DNA of 64,000 nucleotides from contig NZ_JALJCJ010000006.1 in assembly GCF_022899935.1 (NCBI RefSeq), forward strand, positions 186,001-250,000. Direction: 5' to 3'. This document shows positions 53,734-62,371 of this stretch, one piece after another. The notes beneath the pieces are model-generated. The model did not search any database. It was not told the origin of the DNA and was given only the letters and a program-made list of their open reading frames with translations. Position 1 is the stretch's first letter. Every line of letters starts with the position of its first letter. A program made the position numbers and the translations under genes. The DNA comes from Shinella curvata. Its GTDB lineage: Bacteria > Pseudomonadota > Alphaproteobacteria > Rhizobiales > Rhizobiaceae.

Positions 53734-53754
53734 CGGGGCGGCCGTGCCGCCCCG
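53734..53754 (+). terminator. Hairpin after the binding-protein gene
   Basis: CGGGGCGGC at 53734-53742 pairs with GCCGCCCCG at 53746-53754 around a three-base loop, followed by TTCTCC. It lies between the binding-protein stop and the SDR start. The stem is very strong, so partial termination is likely. Confidence 0.6.
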
Positions 53755-53782
53755 TTCTCCCAACGCTTCGAAGGCTGAACCG

Positions 53783-54556
53783 ATGACCGACACACCTCCC
53801 AAGATCGATCTCAACTTCCCGCTCGACGGCAAGGTCGCGCTCGTCACCGGCGGCGCCTCCGGCATCGGCGCGGCCATCGCCGCCGCCTTTGCGGCCAAGG
53901 GCGCCAGGGTCGCCGTGCTCGACATCAATTCCGATGTCGCCAAAACCAAGGCGGACGAGCTTGGCGGATCGGCAAAGCCTTTTGTCTGCGACGTCTCCAA
54001 TCCCACCTCCGTCGAAAAGGCGGTGGCCGATGTGGTCGAAGCCTTCGGCGGCATCGATATCGCGGTCAACAGCGCCGGCATCGTCGCCCTTGCGCCGGCT
54101 GAAGAGCTGACGCTTTCGCAGTGGGACAGGACGATCGACATAAATCTCAAGGGCAGCTTCCTGATCACCCAGGCGGTCGGCCGCCGCATGATTGCGGCCG
54201 GCAAGGGCGGCAAGATCGTCAACCTCGCCTCGCAGGCCGGCACGGTCGCCATCGAGGAGCATGTCGCCTATTGCGCCTCCAAGTTCGGCGTCATCGGCAT
54301 GTCCAAGACCTTCGCCGCTGAGTGGGGCAAACACGGCATCACCGTCAACACGATCTCGCCCACCATCGTGCTCACCGAGCTCGGCAAGCAGGCCTGGGCC
54401 GGCGAGAAGGGCGAAGCCGCCAAGAAGCGCATCCCGGCAGGCCGTTTCGCCTTCCCGGAAGAGATCGCCGCCGCCGCGGTTTTCCTGGCCTCGCCGGGCG
54501 CCGACATGATCAATGGCGCCGATCTCCTGATCGACGGCGGCTACACCATTCTGTGA
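53783..54556 (+). CDS. SDR family oxidoreductase, probable polyol/sugar dehydrogenase
   Basis: 257 residues: TGGASGIG cofactor loop, NSAG (instead of NNAG) in the middle, catalytic LASQAG and YCASKFG, C-terminal DLLIDGGYTIL. It lies between the importer and the DhaK gene, 11 bases before the latter. Related dehydrogenases oxidise tetritols to erythrulose, the substrate class of the DhaK/DhaL kinases encoded downstream; this link is inference. Confidence 0.88.
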   Translation: MTDTPPKIDLNFPLDGKVALVTGGASGIGAAIAAAFAAKGARVAVLDINSDVAKTKADELGGSAKPFVCDVSNPTSVEKAVADVVEAFGGIDIAVNSAGIVALAPAEELTLSQWDRTIDINLKGSFLITQAVGRRMIAAGKGGKIVNLASQAGTVAIEEHVAYCASKFGVIGMSKTFAAEWGKHGITVNTISPTIVLTELGKQAWAGEKGEAAKKRIPAGRFAFPEEIAAAAVFLASPGADMINGADLLIDGGYTIL

Positions 54557-54567
54557 GAGGATTTACC

Positions 54568-55560
54568 ATGCAGCGTTTCATCAACGATCCGGATCTGGTG
54601 GTCGAAGACACCGTCAAGGGCTTCGTCAAGGCCCATTCGGACATCGTACGCCTTGCGGAAAACCCGCGCGTCGTCGTTGCCAAGGATGCCCCCTTTGCCG
54701 GCAAAGTTGGTGTGGTGACGGGCGGCGGTTCGGGCCACGAGCCCGCCTTCATCGGCTATACCGGCAAGAACATGCTGGACGCCGTCGCCGTCGGCGAGTT
54801 GTTCTCCTCGCCGACTGCAAAAAGCTTCCATGATGCCATCCGCGAAGCCAATGGCGGCAAGGGCGTCGTCGTGCTCTACGGCAACTATGCCGGTGACAAC
54901 ATGAACGTGAAGATGGCGGCGAAGCTGGCCGCCAAGGACGGCATCGAGATCGCGACCGTCGTCGCCAACGACGACGTCTGCTCCGCCCCGCCGGAGGAGC
55001 GCGAGAAGCGCCGCGGTGTGGCCGGCGAGATCTTCATGTGGAAGATGGGCGGCGCCAAGGCCGCGACCGGCGCAAGCCTTGAAGAGGTCCGCGCCACCGC
55101 GCAGAAGGCCATCGACAATTGCCGTTCGATCGGTGTGGGACTCGGCCCCTGTACGCTGCCGGCTGTCGGCCATCCGAATTTCCAGATCGAGCCGGGCACG
55201 ATGGAGGTCGGCATCGGCCACCACGGCGAGCCGGGCGTGCGCGTCGAAAAGCTGAAGACGGCCGAAGAGGTCGCCAGGGACATGGTGAAGATCGTGCTCG
55301 ACGATCACAACCTGCCGGAGGGAACCGAGGTCGCCGTGCTCGTCTCGGGCCTGGGCGCCACGCCGCTCAACGAACTCTACATCCTCAACGACACGATCGA
55401 GAGCGAGATTTCGGCGCGTGGCCTGAAGATCGTGAAGACCTGGATCGGCAACTACTTCACCTCGCTGGAAATGGTTGGCGCGACGCTGACCGTCATGGCG
55501 CTCGACGACGAACTGAAGACGCTGCTCGAGGTCGAGACGCGTTGCACGATGGCTCTATAA
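54568..55560 (+). CDS. dhaK: Dihydroxyacetone kinase family subunit DhaK
   Basis: 330 residues. Substrate-site motifs are complete: GGGSGHEPAFIGYTG, GNYAGDNMN (catalytic Asp) and GIGHHGEPGVR (the His that binds the carbonyl). GAGAGGA seven bases before ATG 54568. Partner of DhaL at 55575. No DhaM/PTS component is nearby, so an ATP-dependent kinase is likely. In tetrose and apulose pathways such kinases phosphorylate erythrulose or apulose rather than dihydroxyacetone. Confidence 0.92.
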   Translation: MQRFINDPDLVVEDTVKGFVKAHSDIVRLAENPRVVVAKDAPFAGKVGVVTGGGSGHEPAFIGYTGKNMLDAVAVGELFSSPTAKSFHDAIREANGGKGVVVLYGNYAGDNMNVKMAAKLAAKDGIEIATVVANDDVCSAPPEEREKRRGVAGEIFMWKMGGAKAATGASLEEVRATAQKAIDNCRSIGVGLGPCTLPAVGHPNFQIEPGTMEVGIGHHGEPGVRVEKLKTAEEVARDMVKIVLDDHNLPEGTEVAVLVSGLGATPLNELYILNDTIESEISARGLKIVKTWIGNYFTSLEMVGATLTVMALDDELKTLLEVETRCTMAL

Positions 55561-55574
55561 CGGAGGAAGACAAG

Positions 55575-56216
55575 ATGCAGACGTTCGACAATGCTTCCTC
55601 CGGCGCCATCGTTCTGTCGATGGCCGAGCGGATCGTCGAGAACCGCGCCTATCTCAGCGAAATCGACGGCAAGATCGGCGACGGCGACCATGGCGTGAAC
55701 ATGGCCAAGGGTTTCGGCATGGCCGCCGAACGCCTGAAGGGCAAGGACGCCTCTCTTGCCGTGTCGCTCGATACGCTCGGCACCGTGCTGATGACGGAGA
55801 TCGGCGGCTCGATGGGCCCGCTCTACGGCGTCATGTTCACGGAATTCGCCGAGACCATCGAAAGCGTCGAAAAGATCGATGCGGCGGCCTACAGCAAGAT
55901 GCTGCATGCCGGCCTTGCCGGTATCCAGTCGATAGGCTCGGCCAAGGTCGGCGACAAGACGCTGCTCGACACCTTCGTTCCCGCGGTCGAAGCTTTCGAC
56001 ACGGCGACGGCGGGGGGTAAGTCCTTCGACGAAGCGCTGGTGGCACTCGTCGCCGCCGCAGAGGCCGGCCGCGATTCGACCATCAACCTCGTGGCCAAGA
56101 TCGGCCGTGCCAGCCGTCTCGGCGAACGCTCGCTCGGCGTGCTCGATGCCGGCGCCACCTCCTGCGCCATCATCCTCAAGGAGTTGTCCGACGGCGCGCG
56201 CGCCCGTCTTGCCTGA
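55575..56216 (+). CDS. dhaL: Dihydroxyacetone kinase family subunit DhaL
   Basis: 213 residues with the nucleotide and Mg2+ site IGDGDHGVNMAKG, GGSMGPLYGVMF and a terminal SLGVLDAGATS. It starts 14 bases after dhaK behind GGAGGAA. It supplies the ATP-binding half of the kinase. After it, 135 bases precede the fused regulator gene, allowing a separate promoter. Confidence 0.92.
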   Translation: MQTFDNASSGAIVLSMAERIVENRAYLSEIDGKIGDGDHGVNMAKGFGMAAERLKGKDASLAVSLDTLGTVLMTEIGGSMGPLYGVMFTEFAETIESVEKIDAAAYSKMLHAGLAGIQSIGSAKVGDKTLLDTFVPAVEAFDTATAGGKSFDEALVALVAAAEAGRDSTINLVAKIGRASRLGERSLGVLDAGATSCAIILKELSDGARARLA

Positions 56217-56351
56217 AACAGGCGAAAGTTCCTCCCAGGATGCGCGGCCTGTCCTTCGTGACGGGTCGCGCACCGCTTTTTTGCCGTGGCATGTTGCAAA
56301 CCGGCGGCGTTGCTTTCATCTTCGCCGCCTGATGGGGGACCGGCGAAACCG

Positions 56352-58469
56352 ATGGCATTGAAGACTTCCGCACCGCGCAAGAGCGGCCCCGGCCGGGCAA
56401 ACGGATCCGAGGGCATCGATACGATTCCGCTGCGCTACGGTGACGACCCCTATGTCTGGGCGTGCTGGCTCTACTACGAAGACGGCATGACGCAGGGCGA
56501 GATCGCCGACGCGATGGGCGTGTCACGCGCAACCGTCAACAGCTACCTCGCCGACGCCCGCGAGAAGGGCATCGTCAACATCTCCATCGAGCCCGCTCGC
56601 CTCGCCTCGCTGACCATCGCACAGGAACTGAAGCGCCATTTCGGCCTTGCCGACTGCCTGGTCGTGCCCAACGACGACGACACACGCCCGCTGATCGGCC
56701 GGCTGGGAGCCGCCGGCGCGCAGGCGCTCTCCAAGATGATCAAGTCCGGCGATACGCTGGCCGTCGCCTGGGGCCGCACGATCCTTTCCGTCGGCGAACA
56801 TCTGGAAATGGGCGCCCTGCAGGATGTCACCGTCGTGCAGGCGACAGGCGGCACCACCGCGAGCTTCGCCTATACGCCGGAACTGACGACCGCCGCGGTC
56901 GCGCGCGCCATCGCCGCACGCTGCGTCAACATCACGGCCCCCGCCGTCGTCGGCTCGGCGCAGATGCACGACATGCTGCTTGCCGAACCGTTGATCCGCG
57001 AGCAGTTCGACACGCTTGCCCGCGCCAACCGCATCGTCTTCGGCATTTCGTCGCTGCGGCCCAACTCGACCATCCACACCAGCGGCTTCTTCGAATCCGT
57101 GCCGCTGCAGCACTATCTCGCCAAGGGCGCCGCGGGCGTGCTCGCCGGGCGCTTCATCGATGAGCGCGGCCGCCCCGTCGCGGGGCCGCTCGACGATCGC
57201 ACCATCGGCATCTCGCTCGAAATGCTGCGCGGTATCGGCACGCGCGTTGCCGTGGCCGGCGGGTTCGACAAGGTGCCGGCCCTGCTCGCCGCCCTGCGCG
57301 GCGGCTATGCCAATGTGCTGGTGACCGACGCGGCGACCGGCGCCGGGATCCTGCGCGCCGATGGGGTCACCAGCCTCGACGGCAAGCTTTCGCAGCGCCA
57401 GAAGAGCACGCCGGTCGCCAACAGCTACCGCACCCACGTCAAGAAGTTCCTCAACAACCCCAATGACGTGGTCGAGGAAATGCTGGACGGCCTGATTGCC
57501 TCGCACAGGTCCTACCTCCAGCCGGTCGGCACGTCGCGCCGCGCGCTCGTCGCCCGCAACGGTCCACGCCCCGGCAAGGTCGGCCTCGTCATCGGCGGCG
57601 GCACGGGCCATGAACCCTGCTTTGTCGGCTATGTCGGCAAGGGGCTCGCCGATGCGGTGGCGCTCGGCAATATCTTCTCCTCGCCGCCGCCGGACCCCAT
57701 CGTCAAATGCGCCGTGGCGGCGTCCGGCGGTGCTGGCGTGCTCTTCGTCTACGGAAACTATGCCGGCGACGTGATGAATTTCGAGATGGCTGCCGAACTG
57801 GCCGAGGAACAGGGCATCCCGATCCGCACGGTGCTGACGACCGACGACATCGTCTCATCACCGGTCGAGGACAGAGAGGGACGGCGCGGCGTCGCCGGCA
57901 ATTTCTTCGTCTTCAAGGTGGCAGGGGCCGCCTGCGATCTCGGCATGACGCTCGGCGAATGCGAAACGGTCACGCGCAAGGCAAACGACCGCACCTATAC
58001 GGTCGGCGTCGCGCTCGAATCCTGCTCCATGCCGCAGACGCGGCGGCACAATTTCGAAATCGGCCCCGACGACATGGAGCTCGGCATGGGTATCCATGGC
58101 GAACCCGGCGTGTCACGCGAGCGCGTGCGAACGGCCGATGAGATCGTCGACACGATCATGGACAACATCTTCAAGGAAATGAAGGCTGAACCCGGCGACA
58201 GGGTGGCGGTTCTCGTTAACTCCTTTGGTGCGACCCCGCTGATGGAACTCTATATCCTCTATCGCCGGGTCGAGCAGCGGCTCGCCGCCAAGAACATCGA
58301 AATCGAGGCGAACTGGGTGGGGCACTACTGTACATCGCTCGACATGGTCGGCGCCTCAATCTCGATCCTGCATCTCGACCGCCAGCTCACCGAACTGCTG
58401 CACCATCCGTGCCGGACGGCGATCCTGACTATCAATGCGCCAGAGGCGGACGGCGCGGCAAAGAGCTGA
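56352..58469 (+). CDS. Fusion of SorC-type sugar-binding regulator with a DhaK domain
   Basis: 705 residues. Residues about 35-80 hold a helix-turn-helix (MTQGEIADAMGVSRATVNSYL); 80-350 a SorC effector domain (SGDTLAVAWGRTILSVGEHL, VVQATGG, RANRIVFGISSLRPNSTI); about 360-690 a complete DhaK domain with GGGTGHEPCFVGYVG, GNYAGDVMN and GMGIHGEPGVSR. All DhaK substrate residues seem kept, so the protein could both phosphorylate a ketose and regulate the operon. ATG 56352 is chosen over GTG 56286; the ribosome binding site is weak. Followed by its own DhaL gene. Confidence 0.88.
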   Translation: MALKTSAPRKSGPGRANGSEGIDTIPLRYGDDPYVWACWLYYEDGMTQGEIADAMGVSRATVNSYLADAREKGIVNISIEPARLASLTIAQELKRHFGLADCLVVPNDDDTRPLIGRLGAAGAQALSKMIKSGDTLAVAWGRTILSVGEHLEMGALQDVTVVQATGGTTASFAYTPELTTAAVARAIAARCVNITAPAVVGSAQMHDMLLAEPLIREQFDTLARANRIVFGISSLRPNSTIHTSGFFESVPLQHYLAKGAAGVLAGRFIDERGRPVAGPLDDRTIGISLEMLRGIGTRVAVAGGFDKVPALLAALRGGYANVLVTDAATGAGILRADGVTSLDGKLSQRQKSTPVANSYRTHVKKFLNNPNDVVEEMLDGLIASHRSYLQPVGTSRRALVARNGPRPGKVGLVIGGGTGHEPCFVGYVGKGLADAVALGNIFSSPPPDPIVKCAVAASGGAGVLFVYGNYAGDVMNFEMAAELAEEQGIPIRTVLTTDDIVSSPVEDREGRRGVAGNFFVFKVAGAACDLGMTLGECETVTRKANDRTYTVGVALESCSMPQTRRHNFEIGPDDMELGMGIHGEPGVSRERVRTADEIVDTIMDNIFKEMKAEPGDRVAVLVNSFGATPLMELYILYRRVEQRLAAKNIEIEANWVGHYCTSLDMVGASISILHLDRQLTELLHHPCRTAILTINAPEADGAAKS

Positions 58470-58496
58470 AACGGCTTGCGCCAAGGGGAGGAAGAC

Positions 58497-59132
58497 ATGT
58501 CGGAAACTGCGGCACGCGCGCTGGCCCAAATGTTCGAACGAATGTCCGGGGTGATCGAGACGGAAAAGGACCACCTTTCCGAGCTCGACGGCGCCATCGG
58601 CGACGGCGATCATGGCATCACCATGTCGATCGGCTTCAAGGCCGTGACGGCGGCACTGGCCGCGCTGGATCTCGATAGCGCGAGCCCCTCCGACGTGATG
58701 TCGACTGCGGCAGGCGGTTTTCTCGATGCCGTCGGCGCATCCACCGGTCCGCTTTATGCGACGGGCTTCCGCCGCGCCGCCCAGGCGCTTGCCGGCCGCG
58801 GCCACCTCGATCTTGCCGCCTGCCGCGACATGCTCGCCGCCATGTCCGAGGGCATCCGCGACCGCGGCAAGGCGCAGCGCGGCGACAAGACGATGCTGGA
58901 CGTCTGGATGCCTGCCGCCGAAGCCGCCGCGACAGCTGTCGCCAACGGGCGCTCGAAACCGGAATTCTGGAAAGCCGTCGAAATCGCCGCCGAAAACGGC
59001 GCTGCCGCCACCGCGACCATGGTCGCCACCAAAGGCCGCGCCGCGCGTCTGCGCGAACGCTCGCTCGGCCATACCGATCCGGGCGCCGCCTCCGCCGCCA
59101 TGCTGATCAAGGCGATGGCCGCAATGCTCTAA
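58497..59132 (+). CDS. dhaL: Second DhaL-type kinase subunit
   Basis: 211 residues: IGDGDHGITMSIG, GASTGPLYATGF and SLGHTDPGAASAAM correspond to the DhaL nucleotide site. It starts 27 bases after the regulator-DhaK fusion, behind GGGGAGGAA, and is presumably its partner. It is clearly diverged from the DhaL at 55575, so the two kinases probably have different substrates or stereospecificity. Confidence 0.9.
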   Translation: MSETAARALAQMFERMSGVIETEKDHLSELDGAIGDGDHGITMSIGFKAVTAALAALDLDSASPSDVMSTAAGGFLDAVGASTGPLYATGFRRAAQALAGRGHLDLAACRDMLAAMSEGIRDRGKAQRGDKTMLDVWMPAAEAAATAVANGRSKPEFWKAVEIAAENGAAATATMVATKGRAARLRERSLGHTDPGAASAAMLIKAMAAML

Positions 59133-59167
59133 CGTCCCGTTTCATCGCTTTTTTTGCTGGAGAGGTT

Positions 59168-60958
59168 CTAGGGGAGAGCCCTTTTCACCGTGCTTGCGGC
59201 AACCGTCCTGTTGCGCCCCTTCGCCTTGGCTTCCAGCAATGCGGCGTCGGCACGCGTGACCAGCGTTTCGACGGAGCCGTCTGAGGGAGAGGCCGCCACG
59301 CCCACGGAGACGGAGACCATGCCGAGAATCTGACCGGCATGGGAGAGCGCGACGCTGCTGATCCTCTCACGCAAGGCGTCAGCAAGATCGGCCGCCCCCT
59401 GCTCGTCGAGAGACGGCAGCAATGCGGTGAATTCCTCTCCGCCGAACCGGAACGCATTGCCGATCGCACCACAGGTTTCGCGCAGCGTCTGCCCGACGAA
59501 CTGCATGACGAGGTCGCCCGCATCATGTCCGAACTGGTCGTTGAAGCGCTTGAAATGGTCGATATCGATCATCAGGCAGGCGAGCGGGTCTGCCCTGTGG
59601 TCGCGGGCGTGCCGTTGCAGCGTCTCGTCCAGGAAGCGACGATTGAAGAGACCGGTGAGCGGATCGCTGACGGCAAGCATCGTCAGCTTTTCCCGCAGTT
59701 GCAGATTGGCAAGGGCGAGACCGATATTCTCCGCGATGAGCTCAAGATAGAGCCGTGGCCCCGCCGGCCCGAGCGCTTCCGCCTCACGTTCCTCGAAATA
59801 GAGAAGCCCGATCATGTCGCCCTGGGCCGTCAGAGGCACGCAAAGCGCCGCAATGCCGGGTGGTGCGATGTGTTGGCACGGCACGTCGGACCCATTGGTG
59901 CTGCTTTCATGGGATCGGCCGCGCCTGAGACCCCAGCACTCCGTCGCGGGAAACGCGGCCGCCGAATGCTGCGGTTCAAGCCAGGCGCCGGCGCGCGTCA
60001 GCGACATGTTGGCCTCGCCCAACACGTAGAGCCCGCCGGCAAGACCCGGGAAAATCTGCGGGGCGAAGCGGACGATGACATCCGTCAACTCCGCCTGGTT
60101 CTGGCAGGCCTGCACGCGGTGCATCATCTGCAGGATCAGGTCCTTCGTGTGCTGGTCCGCCCGCCGCTCGGCATCGAGCCGTTCGCGCTCGATAAGGTTG
60201 GCGCGGAAAACCTCGATGGCCTCGTTCATCTCGCCGATTTCATCGCTCCGGCGATCGACCGGCACTTCCACCGTGTAGTCCTGATTGGCGAGACGGCTGA
60301 CAATGCCCGTCATGCGCTTCAATGGCATCGCCACCCGTCGCCGCAGGACGAAGTAGAGTACGGCCACGAAGAGCGCGCCGGTCACCGCCAGCATGATTTT
60401 GGCAACGAGGCTCCACATGTTGCTGCGCGCCCGCGCTGCTTCCAGTTCACCGGTCGTGCGTGCCGCGGTCAGATCGCGGAAATGAGCGACGGTCTGGAGA
60501 AGCGCCTCCTGGATCCGCTCGTGCTCCGGTCCGAACAGGAGGTCCTGCGCGGCAGCCTTGTCACCGCGCTGGTAGGTCTCGATGGCGGAGCGCTCGATCT
60601 TGTCCAACTCCTCCGCGTCCGCATTGATGGCAAGCAGGGCCTGCGCCTCGGCCGGCACCAGGCCGTGCGATGCAAGCCTGGCGGCCGCCGCCTCCCGGCG
60701 CCGCTCCTCGCCTTCGCGGACCTGAAACGCCTGCAGATGGCGTGCCTCACCTCGCATGACATAGAGCCGGGCCTCGTCACTGGTCACCTCGGCGCCAAGT
60801 GCCAGTTCCTCCGCCAGCGTATCGAGCATCAGATGCTGCTCGGCGGCTGCTCGCTCTTCAAGCGCGCTGCGCGACGACAGGATGAATGCGGCACCGGACA
60901 GCGCGGTCAAAACGACCGTTATGCCATAGGCCCAGTTGGTGATCGTGGTTATCCTCAT
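59168..60958 (-). CDS. Membrane GGDEF diguanylate cyclase with HAMP and GAF-like domains
   Basis: 596 residues: TM1 about 8-28, a periplasmic helical sensor (about 30-180), TM2 about 183-205, HAMP (RRRVAMPLKRMTGIVSRLANQDY), a GAF-like region (about 280-420) and a C-terminal GGDEF domain with DPLTGLFNRR, IDIDHFKRFND and the active site RFGGEEF. It should make cyclic di-GMP. Convergent with the DhaL gene; not obviously part of the sugar operon. Confidence 0.92.
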   Translation of the reverse strand: MRITTITNWAYGITVVLTALSGAAFILSSRSALEERAAAEQHLMLDTLAEELALGAEVTSDEARLYVMRGEARHLQAFQVREGEERRREAAAARLASHGLVPAEAQALLAINADAEELDKIERSAIETYQRGDKAAAQDLLFGPEHERIQEALLQTVAHFRDLTAARTTGELEAARARSNMWSLVAKIMLAVTGALFVAVLYFVLRRRVAMPLKRMTGIVSRLANQDYTVEVPVDRRSDEIGEMNEAIEVFRANLIERERLDAERRADQHTKDLILQMMHRVQACQNQAELTDVIVRFAPQIFPGLAGGLYVLGEANMSLTRAGAWLEPQHSAAAFPATECWGLRRGRSHESSTNGSDVPCQHIAPPGIAALCVPLTAQGDMIGLLYFEEREAEALGPAGPRLYLELIAENIGLALANLQLREKLTMLAVSDPLTGLFNRRFLDETLQRHARDHRADPLACLMIDIDHFKRFNDQFGHDAGDLVMQFVGQTLRETCGAIGNAFRFGGEEFTALLPSLDEQGAADLADALRERISSVALSHAGQILGMVSVSVGVAASPSDGSVETLVTRADAALLEAKAKGRNRTVAASTVKRALP

Positions 60959-61066
60959 GCCCCCACATTGCCAGCGGCGGCTTGAGCGAAGATTAAGAAA
61001 CCATTGCAGATTGCAGCTATGGGCAGCACGGATGAAGAAGAGACAAGGAGAAGCTGAAGCCCAGAA

Positions 61067-62368
61067 TCAGGCCGCGCCCGCCCGGATCATGCTGAAATAG
61101 TCGTCACCCCCGACCTGACCGCCCTTGAGCGCGATCTGCAAGCCATCTGCAGGACCGCCATGAGCGATGCAGAGCGGCGAGCCCGGCGTCTGCGGCAGCG
61201 GCATCTTCAGCGTGAGAGCAGCAATGCCCATCTCGCCAAGCGCATGGCTGGATGTATCGCCGCCCGCCACGACGGCTCGCAAGAGGCCGGCGCGCGCGAC
61301 GAGTTCCGACTGGATGCGCCCAAGCGCCCGACCAAGGCGGTGGCGCGCACCGAGGGACGAATCCAGCTCGCCGCCCCGATCGGCCGAAGGTCCGAGCGCA
61401 GTGTAGAGCACGACACTCTCCCCGCTTTCCAGGATCTTGAGGCCGGCTTCGATGGCGGTCGCGATCGTCGCGTCATTGTCCGGGCTGGACAGGGCGAGCG
61501 GATCGAGCGTCACGCCGGCAAAACCATGGGCAAGCGCGTGGCGAATCTGCCGCTCGGTCGTCGGCGACACGCTGCCGGAGACGACGGCGATACGCTCGAC
61601 CGGACCTGCATCGGCAAAGGCCGGCTTTTCGCCGATCAGCCCGGCATCCCGCCAAGCGGGGATCAGCGCGTATTCGACGCCCGAGGAACCACAGACAAAA
61701 CGGCTTTCTCGGCGAAGCCGGTTCCAGAGCAGGTTACCCGCTGCCGCCTGTGTTGCCGTATCGAGCACGTCGAGCAACAGGATATCGGCCGCATCAGGCT
61801 CGGGCACGTCCAGAAGCGCGACATTGTCCACCAGCGCGGAGGAAAGCGTCGTCTGGCGCGCGAGGTGCAACAGCATGTTCGCCTCGTCCATCGGCGTGAC
61901 GGGATGGCGCGACATGACGGGATGGCGGTCGATCCGGTAATTTCGGCCCTGATAGGCGGCAAAGAGTTCGCCGAACGCGGTGTAGCGGCGGATCTGCGGC
62001 GCGCCGACGATGAGCGGCACCGTCGCCGGACCGAAGACGGCGCGACCGATCTCGATGGCGCGGCCGATATTGCCAACGGCGGGAGCGGAATCGAAGGTCG
62101 AGCAGACCTTGTAGTGGCAGAGTTCGGCATCGAGCGCCCTCAGCCAATCGAAAGCCGCTCGGAGATGCACATCCATCCAGTCGGGCGTTTCACTGCGGCT
62201 GGTGCCGGCCAGGCCGAAGGCGCGCGCGCCAGAGAAGCGCGACAGCAGGTCCGCATTCGGCAGTTTCAGGAAAAGTACGGTCTCGGCGCCGTTCGAGGCC
62301 AGCGCCTCCATGACATCGGTCGAACCGGTGAAATCGTCGCCATAGTAGCTGATCAGAGGACGCGTCAT
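61067..62368 (-). CDS. DUF1537 four-carbon acid sugar kinase family protein, candidate 3-oxo-isoapionate kinase
   Basis: 433 residues. The N-terminal YYGDDFTGSTDVMEAL is the substrate-binding signature of DUF1537 kinases, and the C-terminal VAGGDTSSHAL and GSPLCIAHGGPADG form the ATP-binding part. It follows the RuBisCO-like gene by three bases, a pairing described for 3-oxo-isoapionate kinase and its decarboxylase in D-apionate catabolism. Four-carbon acids such as erythronate or threonate are alternatives. Confidence 0.88.
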   Translation of the reverse strand: MTRPLISYYGDDFTGSTDVMEALASNGAETVLFLKLPNADLLSRFSGARAFGLAGTSRSETPDWMDVHLRAAFDWLRALDAELCHYKVCSTFDSAPAVGNIGRAIEIGRAVFGPATVPLIVGAPQIRRYTAFGELFAAYQGRNYRIDRHPVMSRHPVTPMDEANMLLHLARQTTLSSALVDNVALLDVPEPDAADILLLDVLDTATQAAAGNLLWNRLRRESRFVCGSSGVEYALIPAWRDAGLIGEKPAFADAGPVERIAVVSGSVSPTTERQIRHALAHGFAGVTLDPLALSSPDNDATIATAIEAGLKILESGESVVLYTALGPSADRGGELDSSLGARHRLGRALGRIQSELVARAGLLRAVVAGGDTSSHALGEMGIAALTLKMPLPQTPGSPLCIAHGGPADGLQIALKGGQVGGDDYFSMIRAGAA

Positions 62369-62371
62369 GTC

